From Methanolobus sediminis (lineage in GTDB: Archaea > Halobacteriota > Methanosarcinia > Methanosarcinales > Methanosarcinaceae): a stretch of DNA of 64,000 bases. The notes beneath the pieces are model-generated. The model saw only the letters and a list, made by a program, of their open reading frames with translations, made no database searches and was not told the origin of the DNA. This document shows, piece after piece, positions 27,131 to 35,872 of this stretch (its first letter is position 1; the number at the start of each line of letters is the position of its first letter). The stretch is from NCBI RefSeq assembly GCF_031312595.1, contig NZ_CP133592.1, positions 1,612,001 through 1,676,000 on the forward strand. The letters are read 5' to 3'. The position numbers were made by a program, and so were the translations under genes.

Positions 27131-28297
27131 ATGGATACTATGAAAAGGATCTACATGGACCACAGTGCAACCACTCCAGTTGATTCATTGGTTGTGGATG
27201 CTATGTTACCATTTTTTTCAGAGACCTTTGGTAACGCTTCAAGTCTTCATTCATTTGGAACCGAAGCTGCAGAAGCTCTTTCTCTGGCACGTAAACAGGT
27301 TGCAGATGCTATAGGGGCTCTTCCCGAGGAAATCATATTCACGTCTGGCGGGACGGAATCTGATAATCTTGCAGTAAGGGGTGTGGTTCCATTCAATGAA
27401 GGTAAAAAGCACGTCATAACTTCTGTCATCGAGCATCCGGCAGTTCTCAATACATGTGCTTTCCTTGAAAGTCTGGGACATGAAGTTACGTATGTTCCGG
27501 TAGATACTGATGGGTTAGTTGATGTGAAGGCACTTGGAAAGTCAATCAAAGAAAACACTGTGCTAATATCGGTAATGCATGCCAACAACGAAGTTGGCAC
27601 CATCCAGCCTATAGAAGAGATATCTGCAATTGCAAAAGAACATAATATCTATTTCCATACGGATGCCGTGCAGAGTGTTGGAAAAATTCCTGTTAATGTA
27701 GACGATCTGGGCGTTGACATGCTTTCTATTTCATCCCATAAGATACACGGCCCCAAAGGAGTCGGAGCTCTTTATGTCCGCAAGGGGACTACGATCAGTC
27801 CTATAGTGTTTGGCGGAAATCATGAAAAGGGAATGCGTTCAGGAACAGAGAACGTTTCCGGTATAGTAGGATTTGCAAAAGCAATGGAGCTTGCAGTTGA
27901 GCGCCTGGCCGATGATTCAATACACATGACCCGGATGCGTGATTCACTCATTGGCAGGGTATTTGATACAATTTCCGATGTTCGCCTGAACGGTCATCCT
28001 TCCAAACGCCTTCCAAACAACGTAAATATGAGTTTCAAATACGTTGAAGGCGAATCAATGCTCATGCTGCTGGATATGCAGGGAGTTGCAGTATCCACGG
28101 GTTCTGCATGTTCTTCAAAATCACTAAAAGCTTCACATGTGCTCAGTGCACTGGAAATCGAGGATGAGTTCATACATGGTTCCCTGAGGATAAGTCTTGG
28201 AAGGGAGAATAGCATGGGTGATATTGATTATGTTGTCAATGCTTTGCAGGAAACAATTGCTAAGTTAAGGGCAATGTCTCCACTTGCTGGCAGGTAA
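27131..28297 (+). CDS. nifS: Cysteine desulfurase NifS/IscS
   Basis: A 388-residue class V aminotransferase-fold enzyme that takes sulfur from cysteine and passes persulfide sulfur to a scaffold. The PLP Lys is in SISSHKIHGPKGVGALYV (about residues 199-216), the catalytic Cys in VSTGSACSS (about 320-328), and the N-terminal YMDHSATTPVD is typical. The frame is open from 27089, but the ATG at 27131 lies about 30 nt after an ATTTATTTA element, suggesting a leaderless start there; 27140 is also possible. nifU follows after 20 nt, so the two form an operon. Confidence 0.94.
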   Translation: MDTMKRIYMDHSATTPVDSLVVDAMLPFFSETFGNASSLHSFGTEAAEALSLARKQVADAIGALPEEIIFTSGGTESDNLAVRGVVPFNEGKKHVITSVIEHPAVLNTCAFLESLGHEVTYVPVDTDGLVDVKALGKSIKENTVLISVMHANNEVGTIQPIEEISAIAKEHNIYFHTDAVQSVGKIPVNVDDLGVDMLSISSHKIHGPKGVGALYVRKGTTISPIVFGGNHEKGMRSGTENVSGIVGFAKAMELAVERLADDSIHMTRMRDSLIGRVFDTISDVRLNGHPSKRLPNNVNMSFKYVEGESMLMLLDMQGVAVSTGSACSSKSLKASHVLSALEIEDEFIHGSLRISLGRENSMGDIDYVVNALQETIAKLRAMSPLAGR

Positions 28298-28317
28298 CTA
28301 TGGATAACTAAGGAGGA

Positions 28318-28692
28318 ATGGTTCTGTATTCTAAGAAAGTAATAGAGGAGTTCAGTAACCCTGCAAATGTAGGGGTTATTGAGGATGCCGATGGTGTGGG
28401 CGAGATTGGAAGCACAATAGATGGTGATATAATAAATATCTCCATAAAGGTTAAGGATAATATACTGGAAGACGTTAAGTTCAAAACCTTCGGGTGTGTT
28501 GTTGCGATTTCCACATCAAGTGCAGTTGCCAAACTGGCAAAAGGAAAAACAGTAGATGAAGCCATGGCACTGACAAACGAAGATGTGATCAACTACCTCG
28601 ATGGTCTTCCAGAAGGAAAAGACCGATGTTCAGGTTTTGCTCTTGACGCTTTGAAAATGGCAATTGAAGATTATATTCATAAAAGTGAATAA
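28318..28692 (+). CDS. NifU/IscU-like protein with altered ligand residues
   Basis: A 124-residue NifU N-terminal-domain protein, located behind nifS like a Fe-S scaffold. The fold signatures VIEEFSNPANVG and FKTFGCVVAISTSSA are present. Two of the usual cluster ligands are changed. The GNPxCGD motif reads GSTIDGD (Cys to Asp, about residues 31-37) and the usual HC pair reads KDRCSG (His to Arg). The Asp of CGD and the other two Cys residues remain. It may be a sulfur carrier or a modified scaffold. AAGGAGG ends only one base before the ATG, an unusually short spacing. Confidence 0.85.
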   Translation: MVLYSKKVIEEFSNPANVGVIEDADGVGEIGSTIDGDIINISIKVKDNILEDVKFKTFGCVVAISTSSAVAKLAKGKTVDEAMALTNEDVINYLDGLPEGKDRCSGFALDALKMAIEDYIHKSE

Positions 28693-28722
28693 CAATAATA
28701 ATAACGAAAAAGGTGACTTTCT

Positions 28723-29091
28723 GTGAAAACAACATGTGAGATCATGGTTCAACGTGTATTGCCTGCCATCCGTGCAGAACTTGCTAGATGTATGATATGG
28801 GAACACGGGAAGAACCAGCAGGAAGTTGCAGAGATCCTTGAGTTATCAAGGGCTGCGGTGTCTCAGTATTTGAATGATAAAAGGGGTGCAGAGGTGGATT
28901 TCTCAGAAGATGCCCAGCAGGAGATACAGAGATTTGCAGCGAAATTAATTGAGGGAATGAGCACCCGGGAACAGGTTGCGGGTATGTGCAACGTGTGCAA
29001 GTTCGTTCAGCGCTCCGGCTGGCTGAACAAAAATGAACCTGATGCCGGATATTGTATCCTTTGCGGAGACAGCGAAGTCATTGACTCCTAA
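28723..29091 (+). CDS. Helix-turn-helix regulator with zinc-binding tail
   Basis: A 122-residue protein. Residues about 28-55 form an XRE/sigma-like helix-turn-helix (NQQEVAEILELSRAAVSQYLND). The C-terminal part has two Cys pairs, CNVCKF (about 90-95) and CILCGD (about 112-117), likely a zinc ribbon. It resembles the archaeal COG2522 regulators. Translation starts at GTG, with AAAGGTGAC about 6 nt upstream. The nreA gene begins inside its 3' end, and nifSU lies just upstream, so it may regulate either neighbour. Confidence 0.8.
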   Translation: MKTTCEIMVQRVLPAIRAELARCMIWEHGKNQQEVAEILELSRAAVSQYLNDKRGAEVDFSEDAQQEIQRFAAKLIEGMSTREQVAGMCNVCKFVQRSGWLNKNEPDAGYCILCGDSEVIDS

Positions 29092-30304
29092 TCTTTGCAT
29101 AAAATGCAAGGGCAAAGGTCTTTGTGGAAGGCCATACTGCCCGATTCTTGAAAAATTCAAATCCATTGAATCAGTGGTTCCAAAATCCTCTGGAGAAACG
29201 TCCATATTTGGAGCATCTCCACCATCTGTTTTTGTTGGCAGGTACAACTATCCGAATGTGATGGCAGGACCAATGATCCCTCCGCAACTCTGCGGGGATG
29301 ATGCAATGCAGCTAGAAGATCCTAAAGCATTGCTGAAAATGGGCATACAGGATGTCATAGCTTCCCGCTCCCAGCTTGTAAGGGCAAATACCGGGGTCAA
29401 TGTGAAAAATGCCCGCTCTCCTGATAATCCTCTTATCGAGAAGTCTCAGGAACTCGCTCTTTCAAAAAAGCCGGTGGATACTGAAGCATGGTTCAATAAG
29501 CCCATCAGTAACAAACTGAAATTCGATAATGTGCTGACTCCCATGGGTCCGTCAGGAGACCTTAAGAAGTTCGATATAACTGAGAATCCTAAGGTTCCAA
29601 AAAAAGTGGATTCTCTTGTCTATGACGATGATGCCCTGGCAAAAGATGCCATCTCTGAACTCTGGGGTGGCAATATTCCTGCAGAGCATATTTCACGTCT
29701 GTTATCCATCGGTCTTTTAGGTCAGGAAAGAAAACTCGTTCCTACACGATGGTCAATAACAGCTGTTGATGACATGGTTGGAAAAGACCTTCTGACTGAG
29801 ATAAGGGACTACCAGCAGTTAAGTGAAGTAACTGTTTTCAGCGGCGGTGTTTTTGGGAATCATTTCGAGATTATCTTAATACCTCGCATGTTCTCTTTTG
29901 AACTGATAGAAGTCTGGATGCCACGAACAGTATGGTCCGGTGGCAGCACATGGATAGAAGCAGACCATGAAGGGTTTGGAGGAAAAACAAAGTATTCCAA
30001 CCTTGCAGGCGGTTATTATGCAGCGCGTCTTGGTGCCCTTGAGTATCTCAAATCCATACGGAGACAGGCTACTGTTTTCATGGTAAGGGAAATTCGTCCG
30101 GAATACTGGGCTCCGCTTGGAGTATGGGTTGTGAGGGAAGGCGTAAGGGAAGCTTTCAGTAAAGAGCCTGAAAAGTTCGGTTCGGTAGAACAGGCAATAG
30201 CAAATATTTCCACTCGTCTGAAGACCGATAAATCAAAATGGATGGCTCAGGCAGCTATGTTGCCCGATGTCCGTTTCCAGCGAACTCTGGATTCTTTCTT
30301 CTAA
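29033..30304 (+). CDS. nreA: DNA repair protein NreA with PCNA-interaction tail
   Basis: A 423-residue DUF650/DUF651 protein of the Nre family, which acts in archaeal DNA-damage repair. A zinc-binding N-terminus (CIKCKGKGLCGRPYC, about residues 22-36) is followed by the long conserved body with GASPPSVFVGRYNYPNV and MPRTVWSGGSTW. The last residues, QRTLDSFF, form a PIP box (Q-x-x-L-x-x-F-F) for binding PCNA, as known for NreA. The start at 29033 overlaps the upstream regulator gene by 59 nt. An ATG at 29042 or a TTG at 29081 could be the real start. Confidence 0.92.
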   Translation: MNLMPDIVSFAETAKSLTPNLCIKCKGKGLCGRPYCPILEKFKSIESVVPKSSGETSIFGASPPSVFVGRYNYPNVMAGPMIPPQLCGDDAMQLEDPKALLKMGIQDVIASRSQLVRANTGVNVKNARSPDNPLIEKSQELALSKKPVDTEAWFNKPISNKLKFDNVLTPMGPSGDLKKFDITENPKVPKKVDSLVYDDDALAKDAISELWGGNIPAEHISRLLSIGLLGQERKLVPTRWSITAVDDMVGKDLLTEIRDYQQLSEVTVFSGGVFGNHFEIILIPRMFSFELIEVWMPRTVWSGGSTWIEADHEGFGGKTKYSNLAGGYYAARLGALEYLKSIRRQATVFMVREIRPEYWAPLGVWVVREGVREAFSKEPEKFGSVEQAIANISTRLKTDKSKWMAQAAMLPDVRFQRTLDSFF

Positions 30305-30409
30305 ATAGTTCTATATATCTTATTTATTACTATATAGTATATAGTACGCACCTTTATGTTTATGTCTTTACTTTGCCCTACTAAATCTATATAGTGGAGA
30401 ATATTATCG

Positions 30410-31447
30410 ATGAGTCTCTTTGATCCTCTCGTATTGTTACTGGTTGCAGCAGGTCTTTACATGGCGTGGAATATTGGTGCCAACGACCTTGCAAATGCCA
30501 TGGGAACGTCAGTAGGCAGCGGTGCGTTGTCTATCAAACAGGTAATTATCATCGCAGGTCTTTTTGAGTTTGGAGGCGCTGTGCTTTTTGGAAAAAGAGT
30601 AACTTCAACTATTGCCAAGGGAATCGTTCCAATTGATTCCATTAGTGCAATAGATCCTCATCTTGTGGCTATAGGTATGCTTGCAGCTATTCTTGCAGCA
30701 AGTTTCTGGATTACCCTTGCAACATTCTATAATCTTCCGGTATCTACAACTCACTCAATAGTAGGAGCTGTCCTTGGTTTCGGTCTGACAGCAGTCTATT
30801 ATGGAATGATAAGCTATAGCGAGATCAAATGGGCTGTCCTCACCAAGATCGTTGGTAGCTGGCTCGTATCACCTCTTCTTGGAGCTGTCATTGCTTATGT
30901 CATATTCACCCTTATTCGATATTTCATTCTTCAGAAAGCTGATGACCCGTACAATGTAGAAAAGAAATTCGTTGTCTTCCAGACAATGACCGCGTGTTAT
31001 ATTGCCTTTGCACATGGGTCCAATGATGTTGCAAACGCGGTAGGTCCACTTTATGCAGGACTTAGTTCTCTTGATATGGCAGGAGTAAGCGTTCCTCTCT
31101 GGGTAATGGCTCTTGGAGGTATTGGAATGGTTGTCGGATTGGCCACATGGGGGTACCGTGTCATTGAAACTATCGGTACACGTATCACAGAACTTACTCC
31201 AACCAGAGGATTTTCAGCAGAATTTGCAACAGCTTCAGTAGTTGTGCTCCATAGTTACAGTTCTTTACCAATATCAACCACACATACTCTTGTTGGTTCA
31301 GTAATTGGTGTAGGTCTTGCAGGTGGTCTTGCAGCGGTTGATTTAAGTGTTATCGGAAAGATAGTTGTTTCCTGGATAGTAACCGTACCCGTGGCAGCTC
31401 TTACATCTGCACTGATATTTGCGGGACTGTTGGGAGTTGGAATATGA
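30410..31447 (+). CDS. PiT family inorganic phosphate transporter
   Basis: A 345-residue membrane protein with about ten helices and the duplicated PiT signature: [18 protein letters not shown] (about residues 24-41) and [13 protein letters not shown] (about 202-214). [12 protein letters not shown] and [12 protein letters not shown] repeat in the same way. It imports phosphate with a cation. The upstream spacer has several CTATATA/TATATAG runs that could act as promoter elements, and a GTGGAG site lies about 13 nt before the ATG. It overlaps the PhoU-like gene by 4 nt. Confidence 0.94.
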   Translation: MSLFDPLVLLLVAAGLYMAWNIGANDLANAMGTSVGSGALSIKQVIIIAGLFEFGGAVLFGKRVTSTIAKGIVPIDSISAIDPHLVAIGMLAAILAASFWITLATFYNLPVSTTHSIVGAVLGFGLTAVYYGMISYSEIKWAVLTKIVGSWLVSPLLGAVIAYVIFTLIRYFILQKADDPYNVEKKFVVFQTMTACYIAFAHGSNDVANAVGPLYAGLSSLDMAGVSVPLWVMALGGIGMVVGLATWGYRVIETIGTRITELTPTRGFSAEFATASVVVLHSYSSLPISTTHTLVGSVIGVGLAGGLAAVDLSVIGKIVVSWIVTVPVAALTSALIFAGLLGVGI

Positions 31448-32136
31448 TCAAAAAAGAGTATATTCGTTCCGTATTGAATGTATTTGCAAGCTCACCTTTC
31501 AAGCCTCTTGTAATGCATGCCAACAAAGGTGGAGATTGCGTAAGAAAGCTCAATGAGTCTGTTAAGGCTTACTGTGAAGGTGACATGGAAAAGGTCGAAG
31601 CTCTGAACAAGGAGATCGATGTACTAGAGCATGAAGCGGATGTCATAAAACAGACAATTCGCTCTGAACTATCCTCTTCTATTATGCTTCCGGTACATGC
31701 CAATGATCTGCTTAATTTCCTGAAACCACAGGATTCTATATCAGATGACGCTCAGGAAGTTGCATTCTGGCTCACACTTCGGAAATTTGAAGCTCCATCC
31801 GAGATACATGAAGGTTTCTGTGAACTCATACTAAAGACTCTTGAAACAGTTGAGCTTTATGAGGATCTTGTTGCAACACTTGGTGAGCTTCTCGAAACTT
31901 CTTTTAGTAAAAGGGATGTTGAAGAAACTCTTGCCCTTGTAACAAAAGTTGAGGAAATGGAGCATCAGGTAGATATCATAGAAAAGGACCTTGTTAAGCT
32001 GATATTCCGCAATGAGGATGCCATTGGTGCACTGGGTGTTTATCATCTGTCTCGCCTTGTAAGGGGAATAGGCGACATTGCAGACAAAGCTGAACATGCA
32101 GCTGATAGGTTAAGAACAATGGTTCTGAGAAGGTAA
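31444..32136 (+). CDS. PhoU-like DUF47 phosphate transport regulator
   Basis: A 230-residue all-helical protein of the DUF47/PhoU-like family. Acidic metal-binding motifs typical of PhoU domains occur as [13 protein letters not shown] (about residues 55-67) and [13 protein letters not shown] (about 170-182). DUF47 genes commonly follow pit genes, and here the ATGA overlap shows translational coupling. It probably controls the activity of the Pit transporter in the cytoplasm. A hairpin overlaps the stop codon. Confidence 0.9.
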   Translation: MIKKEYIRSVLNVFASSPFKPLVMHANKGGDCVRKLNESVKAYCEGDMEKVEALNKEIDVLEHEADVIKQTIRSELSSSIMLPVHANDLLNFLKPQDSISDDAQEVAFWLTLRKFEAPSEIHEGFCELILKTLETVELYEDLVATLGELLETSFSKRDVEETLALVTKVEEMEHQVDIIEKDLVKLIFRNEDAIGALGVYHLSRLVRGIGDIADKAEHAADRLRTMVLRR

Positions 32137-32146
32137 TCACCTTCTC
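32127..32146. terminator. Terminator after the pit operon
   Basis: GAGAAGGT-AATC-ACCTTCTC, a perfect 8-bp stem that includes the stop codon, followed by T-rich sequence. It may also serve the convergent gene ending at 32165. Confidence 0.65.
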
Positions 32147-32164
32147 ATTTTCATTCATTTATAG

Positions 32165-33616
32165 TCATTTGTGAAGACAACCATCTTCATTCATCTTTTT
32201 CAGTAATTCCACAACAGAATATGCTGCACGGGTTATTCCCATACTTCGTCTATCAGTATCAGTTCCTGCTGTATACAATCCATTAATGGGTGTTCTTACA
32301 TCTGCAAAATAGCCATCAATTGTAACTGCAGCTTTTTCAGGAATTGTTATCTGGTTGTGTGTCATTTCAATATGGTCTTCAATTCCCGGAATAGCCTTGT
32401 ATATTGTGTCATATGCCTTTTTGATCTGCATATCTTCATTATCATCATCCTTGAGGATAAATGAGAAACCTACTAGCTGTTTACCTTTGGGTGCCAGAGA
32501 AGTATCATAGTTACTAATTGGCATTGCCCAGTATGGTGAATCCTTGAACCATATCTCAGAACCGATGTAATTAAAATCATCTCTCACAGAATCAAGTCCA
32601 ATCCACACAGTCAGGCTTTTTGTGTGTGCAACTCTTCTGAGATCCTGTATGTAGGTATTCGGAAGACTTTCTATCATTTCTGGCAAGTCTGTTACAAATC
32701 CTGTGTAAACTACTTTGTCAGCCCTGTATACCTCATCAGCTTCAACACCTATTACTTTCCCTTTTTCAGTGATTATCTTCTTCACTTCACAGTCTGTCTT
32801 GATTTCCACAGTGTTTGGCAGTGAGAACAATACAGCGTTAAGTATGCCTTTTAGTCCCTTTCGGGGATAGCCCTGTGAATAGTTTACTTTATTAGTGGCC
32901 AGTCTTCCAAGTGATGTAAAAGGATTGGATACTTTGGTGAGTTTCATCTGCAGGGAAGTATGAACATTTGGTGGCAGGAATGATTTTGGAACCGGCTCAG
33001 GGCTTATCTTTTCATTGTGTTTCAGGATACTTTCAAGCTGTTCCTCCGGTACACTGTCTCTCACAAAACTGCTTCCTGTAAGAATTCTCTGGGCAGATGT
33101 CTGTTTCATGTCCTTGCCTGAAAGGAAATAGCAGATCGTATCAATAAAATGGTATGTATCTGCTGTCAGGTTAGTTGGCATAAATTCATATACGGACTCT
33201 TTGGACAGGTCAGTTCCAAATGTCGAAAGGGTGAGTGCCTTTGTAATCGCTTGTGTAAGAATGATCCTGTCTTTACGTGGAAGTACATCAAATGTGACAA
33301 ATTCCTTTACATTGGAAGGTACTTTCATAAAAGTATCTTCTGTTCTCACAAAGTAATTACCATAATCCTCAAAGACTGGCAGGTAATCAAAATAATTGTC
33401 CATAAGCCTTCTAAGAGGGCCAACTTCAAGATGTGTAATGGCGTGAGCACCTGTATCTACCTGGAAACCATCAACCATGTAGCTGTTACAGTTGCCGCCA
33501 ACAAATTTGCTTTTTTCAAGAACAAGTACTCTGTTGCCGTGTTTGGATAAAGTGAGTGCGGACAAGAGTCCGCTTATGCCGGCACCTACAATGATCACAT
33601 CGTAATCTTCCATCAT
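32165..33616 (-). CDS. FAD-dependent phytoene desaturase-like oxidoreductase
   Basis: A 483-residue flavoprotein of the phytoene dehydrogenase / carotenoid isomerase superfamily. The N-terminal Rossmann motif DVIIVGAGISGLLSALTLSKHG binds FAD, followed by LVLEKSKFVGGNCNS, and the C-terminal NGLYTAGTDTDRRSMGITRAAYSV closes the FAD site. Substrates of this family are often polyisoprenoids, but the actual substrate here is unknown. Methanophenazine or isoprenoid side-chain chemistry is a possibility without direct support. GAGGGGA precedes the start. purC lies 23 nt upstream on the same strand, so co-transcription is likely. Confidence 0.82.
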   Translation of the reverse strand: MMEDYDVIIVGAGISGLLSALTLSKHGNRVLVLEKSKFVGGNCNSYMVDGFQVDTGAHAITHLEVGPLRRLMDNYFDYLPVFEDYGNYFVRTEDTFMKVPSNVKEFVTFDVLPRKDRIILTQAITKALTLSTFGTDLSKESVYEFMPTNLTADTYHFIDTICYFLSGKDMKQTSAQRILTGSSFVRDSVPEEQLESILKHNEKISPEPVPKSFLPPNVHTSLQMKLTKVSNPFTSLGRLATNKVNYSQGYPRKGLKGILNAVLFSLPNTVEIKTDCEVKKIITEKGKVIGVEADEVYRADKVVYTGFVTDLPEMIESLPNTYIQDLRRVAHTKSLTVWIGLDSVRDDFNYIGSEIWFKDSPYWAMPISNYDTSLAPKGKQLVGFSFILKDDDNEDMQIKKAYDTIYKAIPGIEDHIEMTHNQITIPEKAAVTIDGYFADVRTPINGLYTAGTDTDRRSMGITRAAYSVVELLKKMNEDGCLHK

Positions 33617-33639
33617 TTCCCCTCATTACGATAGTGTTC

Positions 33640-34353
33640 TTATTCAAATATCTCAGGTACGATACGCTTTGCAACTTCTTCATATGCTTTTGAAAGGTCT
33701 CCTTTGTCAAAGCGGAAAATATCCTTGTCCATTGACTGGCCTGTACTCTTGTCCCAGAGACGGCATGTGTCACATGATATCTCATCGGCAACAACGATCT
33801 TGCCGTCCATTCTGCCAAACTCAAGTTTGAAGTCAGGGAGCAGGAATCCTTTCTCATCAAGGTAACTCTTCAGTATTTCATTGATCTTGAGTGCCATTTC
33901 ACGTATTTGTGCGACCTCTTCATAGGTAGCAATACCCATTGCAACAGCGATGTCCTCGTTCATCATAGGGTCACCGTGTTCATCGCTCTTGTAATCCATG
34001 ACAAGCACAGGTGTCTTGAAAACAGTTCCTTCCTCTATTGGGTATTTGCGGGTAATGGAGCCTGCTGCAATGTTCCTTGGGATCACTTCTATTGGAATAA
34101 TTTCTACAGCACGGACAAGCATCTCATTACCGGATTCCATGCCAAGGTAGTGCGTTGGAATACCTTTTTCTTCGAGCATTTCAAAGAGCTTTCTGGAAAT
34201 CTGGGCGTTGTAATATCCTTTGTTTGCAGCTTCACTCTTCTTTTTTCCATCAAAAGCAGTAAGGCTGTCTCTGAATACTGAAATCAGTTTTTCAGGGTCT
34301 TCGGTTCTGTAAATAGTCTTTGCTTTACCTGAGTATAATTCTTCTTTTTTCAT
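33640..34353 (-). CDS. purC: SAICAR synthase PurC
   Basis: A 237-residue phosphoribosylaminoimidazole-succinocarboxamide synthase, joining aspartate to CAIR with ATP. The N-terminus [17 protein letters not shown], the [13 protein letters not shown]-like segment ([15 protein letters not shown]) and the later [30 protein letters not shown] are diagnostic. Full length. It is divergent from nikR with a 177-nt spacer that holds the palindromic site at 34438-34451, so its promoter region overlaps that of nikR. Confidence 0.96.
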   Translation of the reverse strand: MKKEELYSGKAKTIYRTEDPEKLISVFRDSLTAFDGKKKSEAANKGYYNAQISRKLFEMLEEKGIPTHYLGMESGNEMLVRAVEIIPIEVIPRNIAAGSITRKYPIEEGTVFKTPVLVMDYKSDEHGDPMMNEDIAVAMGIATYEEVAQIREMALKINEILKSYLDEKGFLLPDFKLEFGRMDGKIVVADEISCDTCRLWDKSTGQSMDKDIFRFDKGDLSKAYEEVAKRIVPEIFE

Positions 34354-34437
34354 CGGTATCCTCTTTTTCCAGTTTTGTTATTGATTATTTTATAATATAG
34401 ATATCCTATAATTATTTATGTCTTAATTAATGTATCA

Positions 34438-34451
34438 TTTATGTACTATAA
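34438..34451 (+). promoter_or_regulatory. Putative metal-regulator site before nikR, shared with cbiM
   Basis: TTTATGTACTATAA differs in one base from the site at 10168-10181, and here TTTAT-N5-ATAAA is symmetric. It lies 79 nt before the nikR ATG and about 85 nt before purC. NikR autoregulation would explain it; this is inference. Confidence 0.45.
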
Positions 34452-34530
34452 ATGCATACTAAATGTTATTATAGCACTGAAATGATTACTATTATGTTTA
34501 TTGCGTTTGATTATTTTATAGGTGAATTAT

Positions 34531-34953
34531 ATGGAACAGGAACTTATGCGTATTGGTGTATCACTTCCCGAAAATCTTCTTACTAAATTTGATTCCATCA
34601 TTGAACAAAGAGGTTATTCCTCACGTTCAGAAGGTATCAGAGATTCTATCAGGAACTATATTACCCATTATGAGTGGATGAGTGACGTTAAAGGAAGGCG
34701 CGTCGGTACTATCACATTGATCTACGACCATACCAAGCGTGGCCTTTCAAGCGCTCTCACTGAGATACAGCATGATTACTCTCATATTATAAAGTCTTCC
34801 GTCCACATTCATCTTGACCACGACAACTGCCTTGAAGTTATCATACTTGATGGTGAAGGTGAGGAAGTAAAAGCAGTAGCAGAAAGGACAATGGCACTGA
34901 AAGGCGTCAATTATGTCAAGCTTAACACGGCACTTCCTGCTGAGAAAATATAA
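34531..34953 (+). CDS. nikR: Nickel-responsive regulator NikR
   Basis: A 140-residue ribbon-helix-helix repressor that binds operator DNA when loaded with nickel. The RHH domain (about residues 5-48: [35 protein letters not shown]) precedes an ACT-like metal domain. The nickel ligands are all present: the His in IQHDYSH, both His residues in [13 protein letters not shown] and its Cys. The ATG at 34531 has a GGTGA site 5 nt upstream, which decides this start over the GTG at 34522. Targets may include its own promoter and cbiM, which share a sequence element. Confidence 0.95.
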   Translation: MEQELMRIGVSLPENLLTKFDSIIEQRGYSSRSEGIRDSIRNYITHYEWMSDVKGRRVGTITLIYDHTKRGLSSALTEIQHDYSHIIKSSVHIHLDHDNCLEVIILDGEGEEVKAVAERTMALKGVNYVKLNTALPAEKI

Positions 34954-34956
34954 GAA

Positions 34957-35316
34957 TTAAATCCCTTTTTTGAATGAGGAGTCAATACTCCTCAATAATT
35001 TATCCCCGGTTTCTGTGAGATAGTATATCTGGAAATTTTTGTCTCTTCTTGAATCAACAAGTTCTGCGTCTTTCAGGAGCTTCAGGTGATATGACAATGC
35101 TGAATGTTTATAGTCTGTAGTTTCAACTAGCACGCATACACAAAGTTCGGTTATCTGAAGTGCTTTAAGAATTCGTATTCTGACAGGATCGGACAGTACT
35201 TTGAAAACAGACACAAGGTTGTCTACATTCTCTTTCATGACATTATGAACTTCCAGTGATGTCGCGTCCGGAAGAATGTAAGGTTCCTGAATTATGTTTA
35301 TGTTCTGATCTGCCAT
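34957..35316 (-). CDS. ArsR/SmtB-family metal-sensing repressor
   Basis: A 119-residue winged-helix protein. The helix containing TELCVCVLVE (about residues 55-64) matches the alpha-3 metal site ELCVC(D)L of arsenic/cadmium sensors, although the usual Asp is Val here. The recognition helix is HSALSYHLKLLKDAELV, followed by a beta-hairpin wing DSRRDKNFQIYYL. It converges with nikR, with 3 nt between stop codons, so two different metal regulators sit side by side. Its target cannot be seen. Confidence 0.88.
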   Translation of the reverse strand: MADQNINIIQEPYILPDATSLEVHNVMKENVDNLVSVFKVLSDPVRIRILKALQITELCVCVLVETTDYKHSALSYHLKLLKDAELVDSRRDKNFQIYYLTETGDKLLRSIDSSFKKGI

Positions 35317-35384
35317 CTACTGAGTAATTAGGTTTAAGTAATTAATAGGTTTTGACTAATGCCAGCAAAATAAATTTTAAAAAG

Positions 35385-35403
35385 AAGGTCTATTTAAGAC
35401 CTT
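35385..35403 (-). terminator. Terminator after the hemerythrin gene
   Basis: On the minus strand, AAGGTCT-TAAAT-AGACCTT (7-bp stem) followed by CTTTTT; it overlaps the hemerythrin stop codon. Confidence 0.65.
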
Positions 35404-35797
35404 TTTCTATGAAAAGTGCTGCATACTTCTTGTCAGTACCCTGTATATGACCCACAAGCCAGTCCTTAAGGAAGTTAAGTATGTCGTAGCTGACACCTGC
35501 TTTACCTTCCTCATAATCTTTCTTGAAAGCGAGCACCTTTTCTACAAACTTTTCATGTTCTATTTTGTGTTCTTCATAATCAGGATATGCATAACGTTTC
35601 ATATATTTTTCTTCGGTAGTAAAATGGAATTTTGTATACTCTGCCATCTTGTTAATAATGTCCAGAGATACTTCTTTGCTTTTTGCATTCTTCATCGCAT
35701 CATGAAGCTCGTTGATCATACCCACGAGTACTTTATGCTGGTCATCGATTTCTTTTATTTGAAGGCTGTATTTATCTGACCATGTAATAAGTGCCAT
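35390..35797 (-). CDS. Bacteriohemerythrin
   Basis: A 135-residue four-helix di-iron protein that binds oxygen. Ligand residues are visible in order: His in IDDQHKVL (about residue 21), FHFTTEEKYM (His about 57, Glu about 61), EEHKIEHEKF (His about 76 and 80) and HIQGTDKKY (His about 116, Asp about 120). In methanogens, hemerythrins are thought to scavenge or sense O2. It is a single gene with its own terminator. It fits the oxygen-defence genes at 43-45 kb. Confidence 0.93.
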   Translation of the reverse strand: MALITWSDKYSLQIKEIDDQHKVLVGMINELHDAMKNAKSKEVSLDIINKMAEYTKFHFTTEEKYMKRYAYPDYEEHKIEHEKFVEKVLAFKKDYEEGKAGVSYDILNFLKDWLVGHIQGTDKKYAALFIEKGLK

Positions 35798-35872
35798 AAA
35801 CTATCACCAGTAAATTAAAGGTAATTAAAATATAAATGCTTTATTATATTTAAAAAAAGAATACCTAGTAAT

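Noticed and set aside
29033-29091. Frameshift between the HTH gene and nreA
   Set aside because: Both proteins have complete, separate domain ends; the overlap is explained by a start inside the upstream gene.
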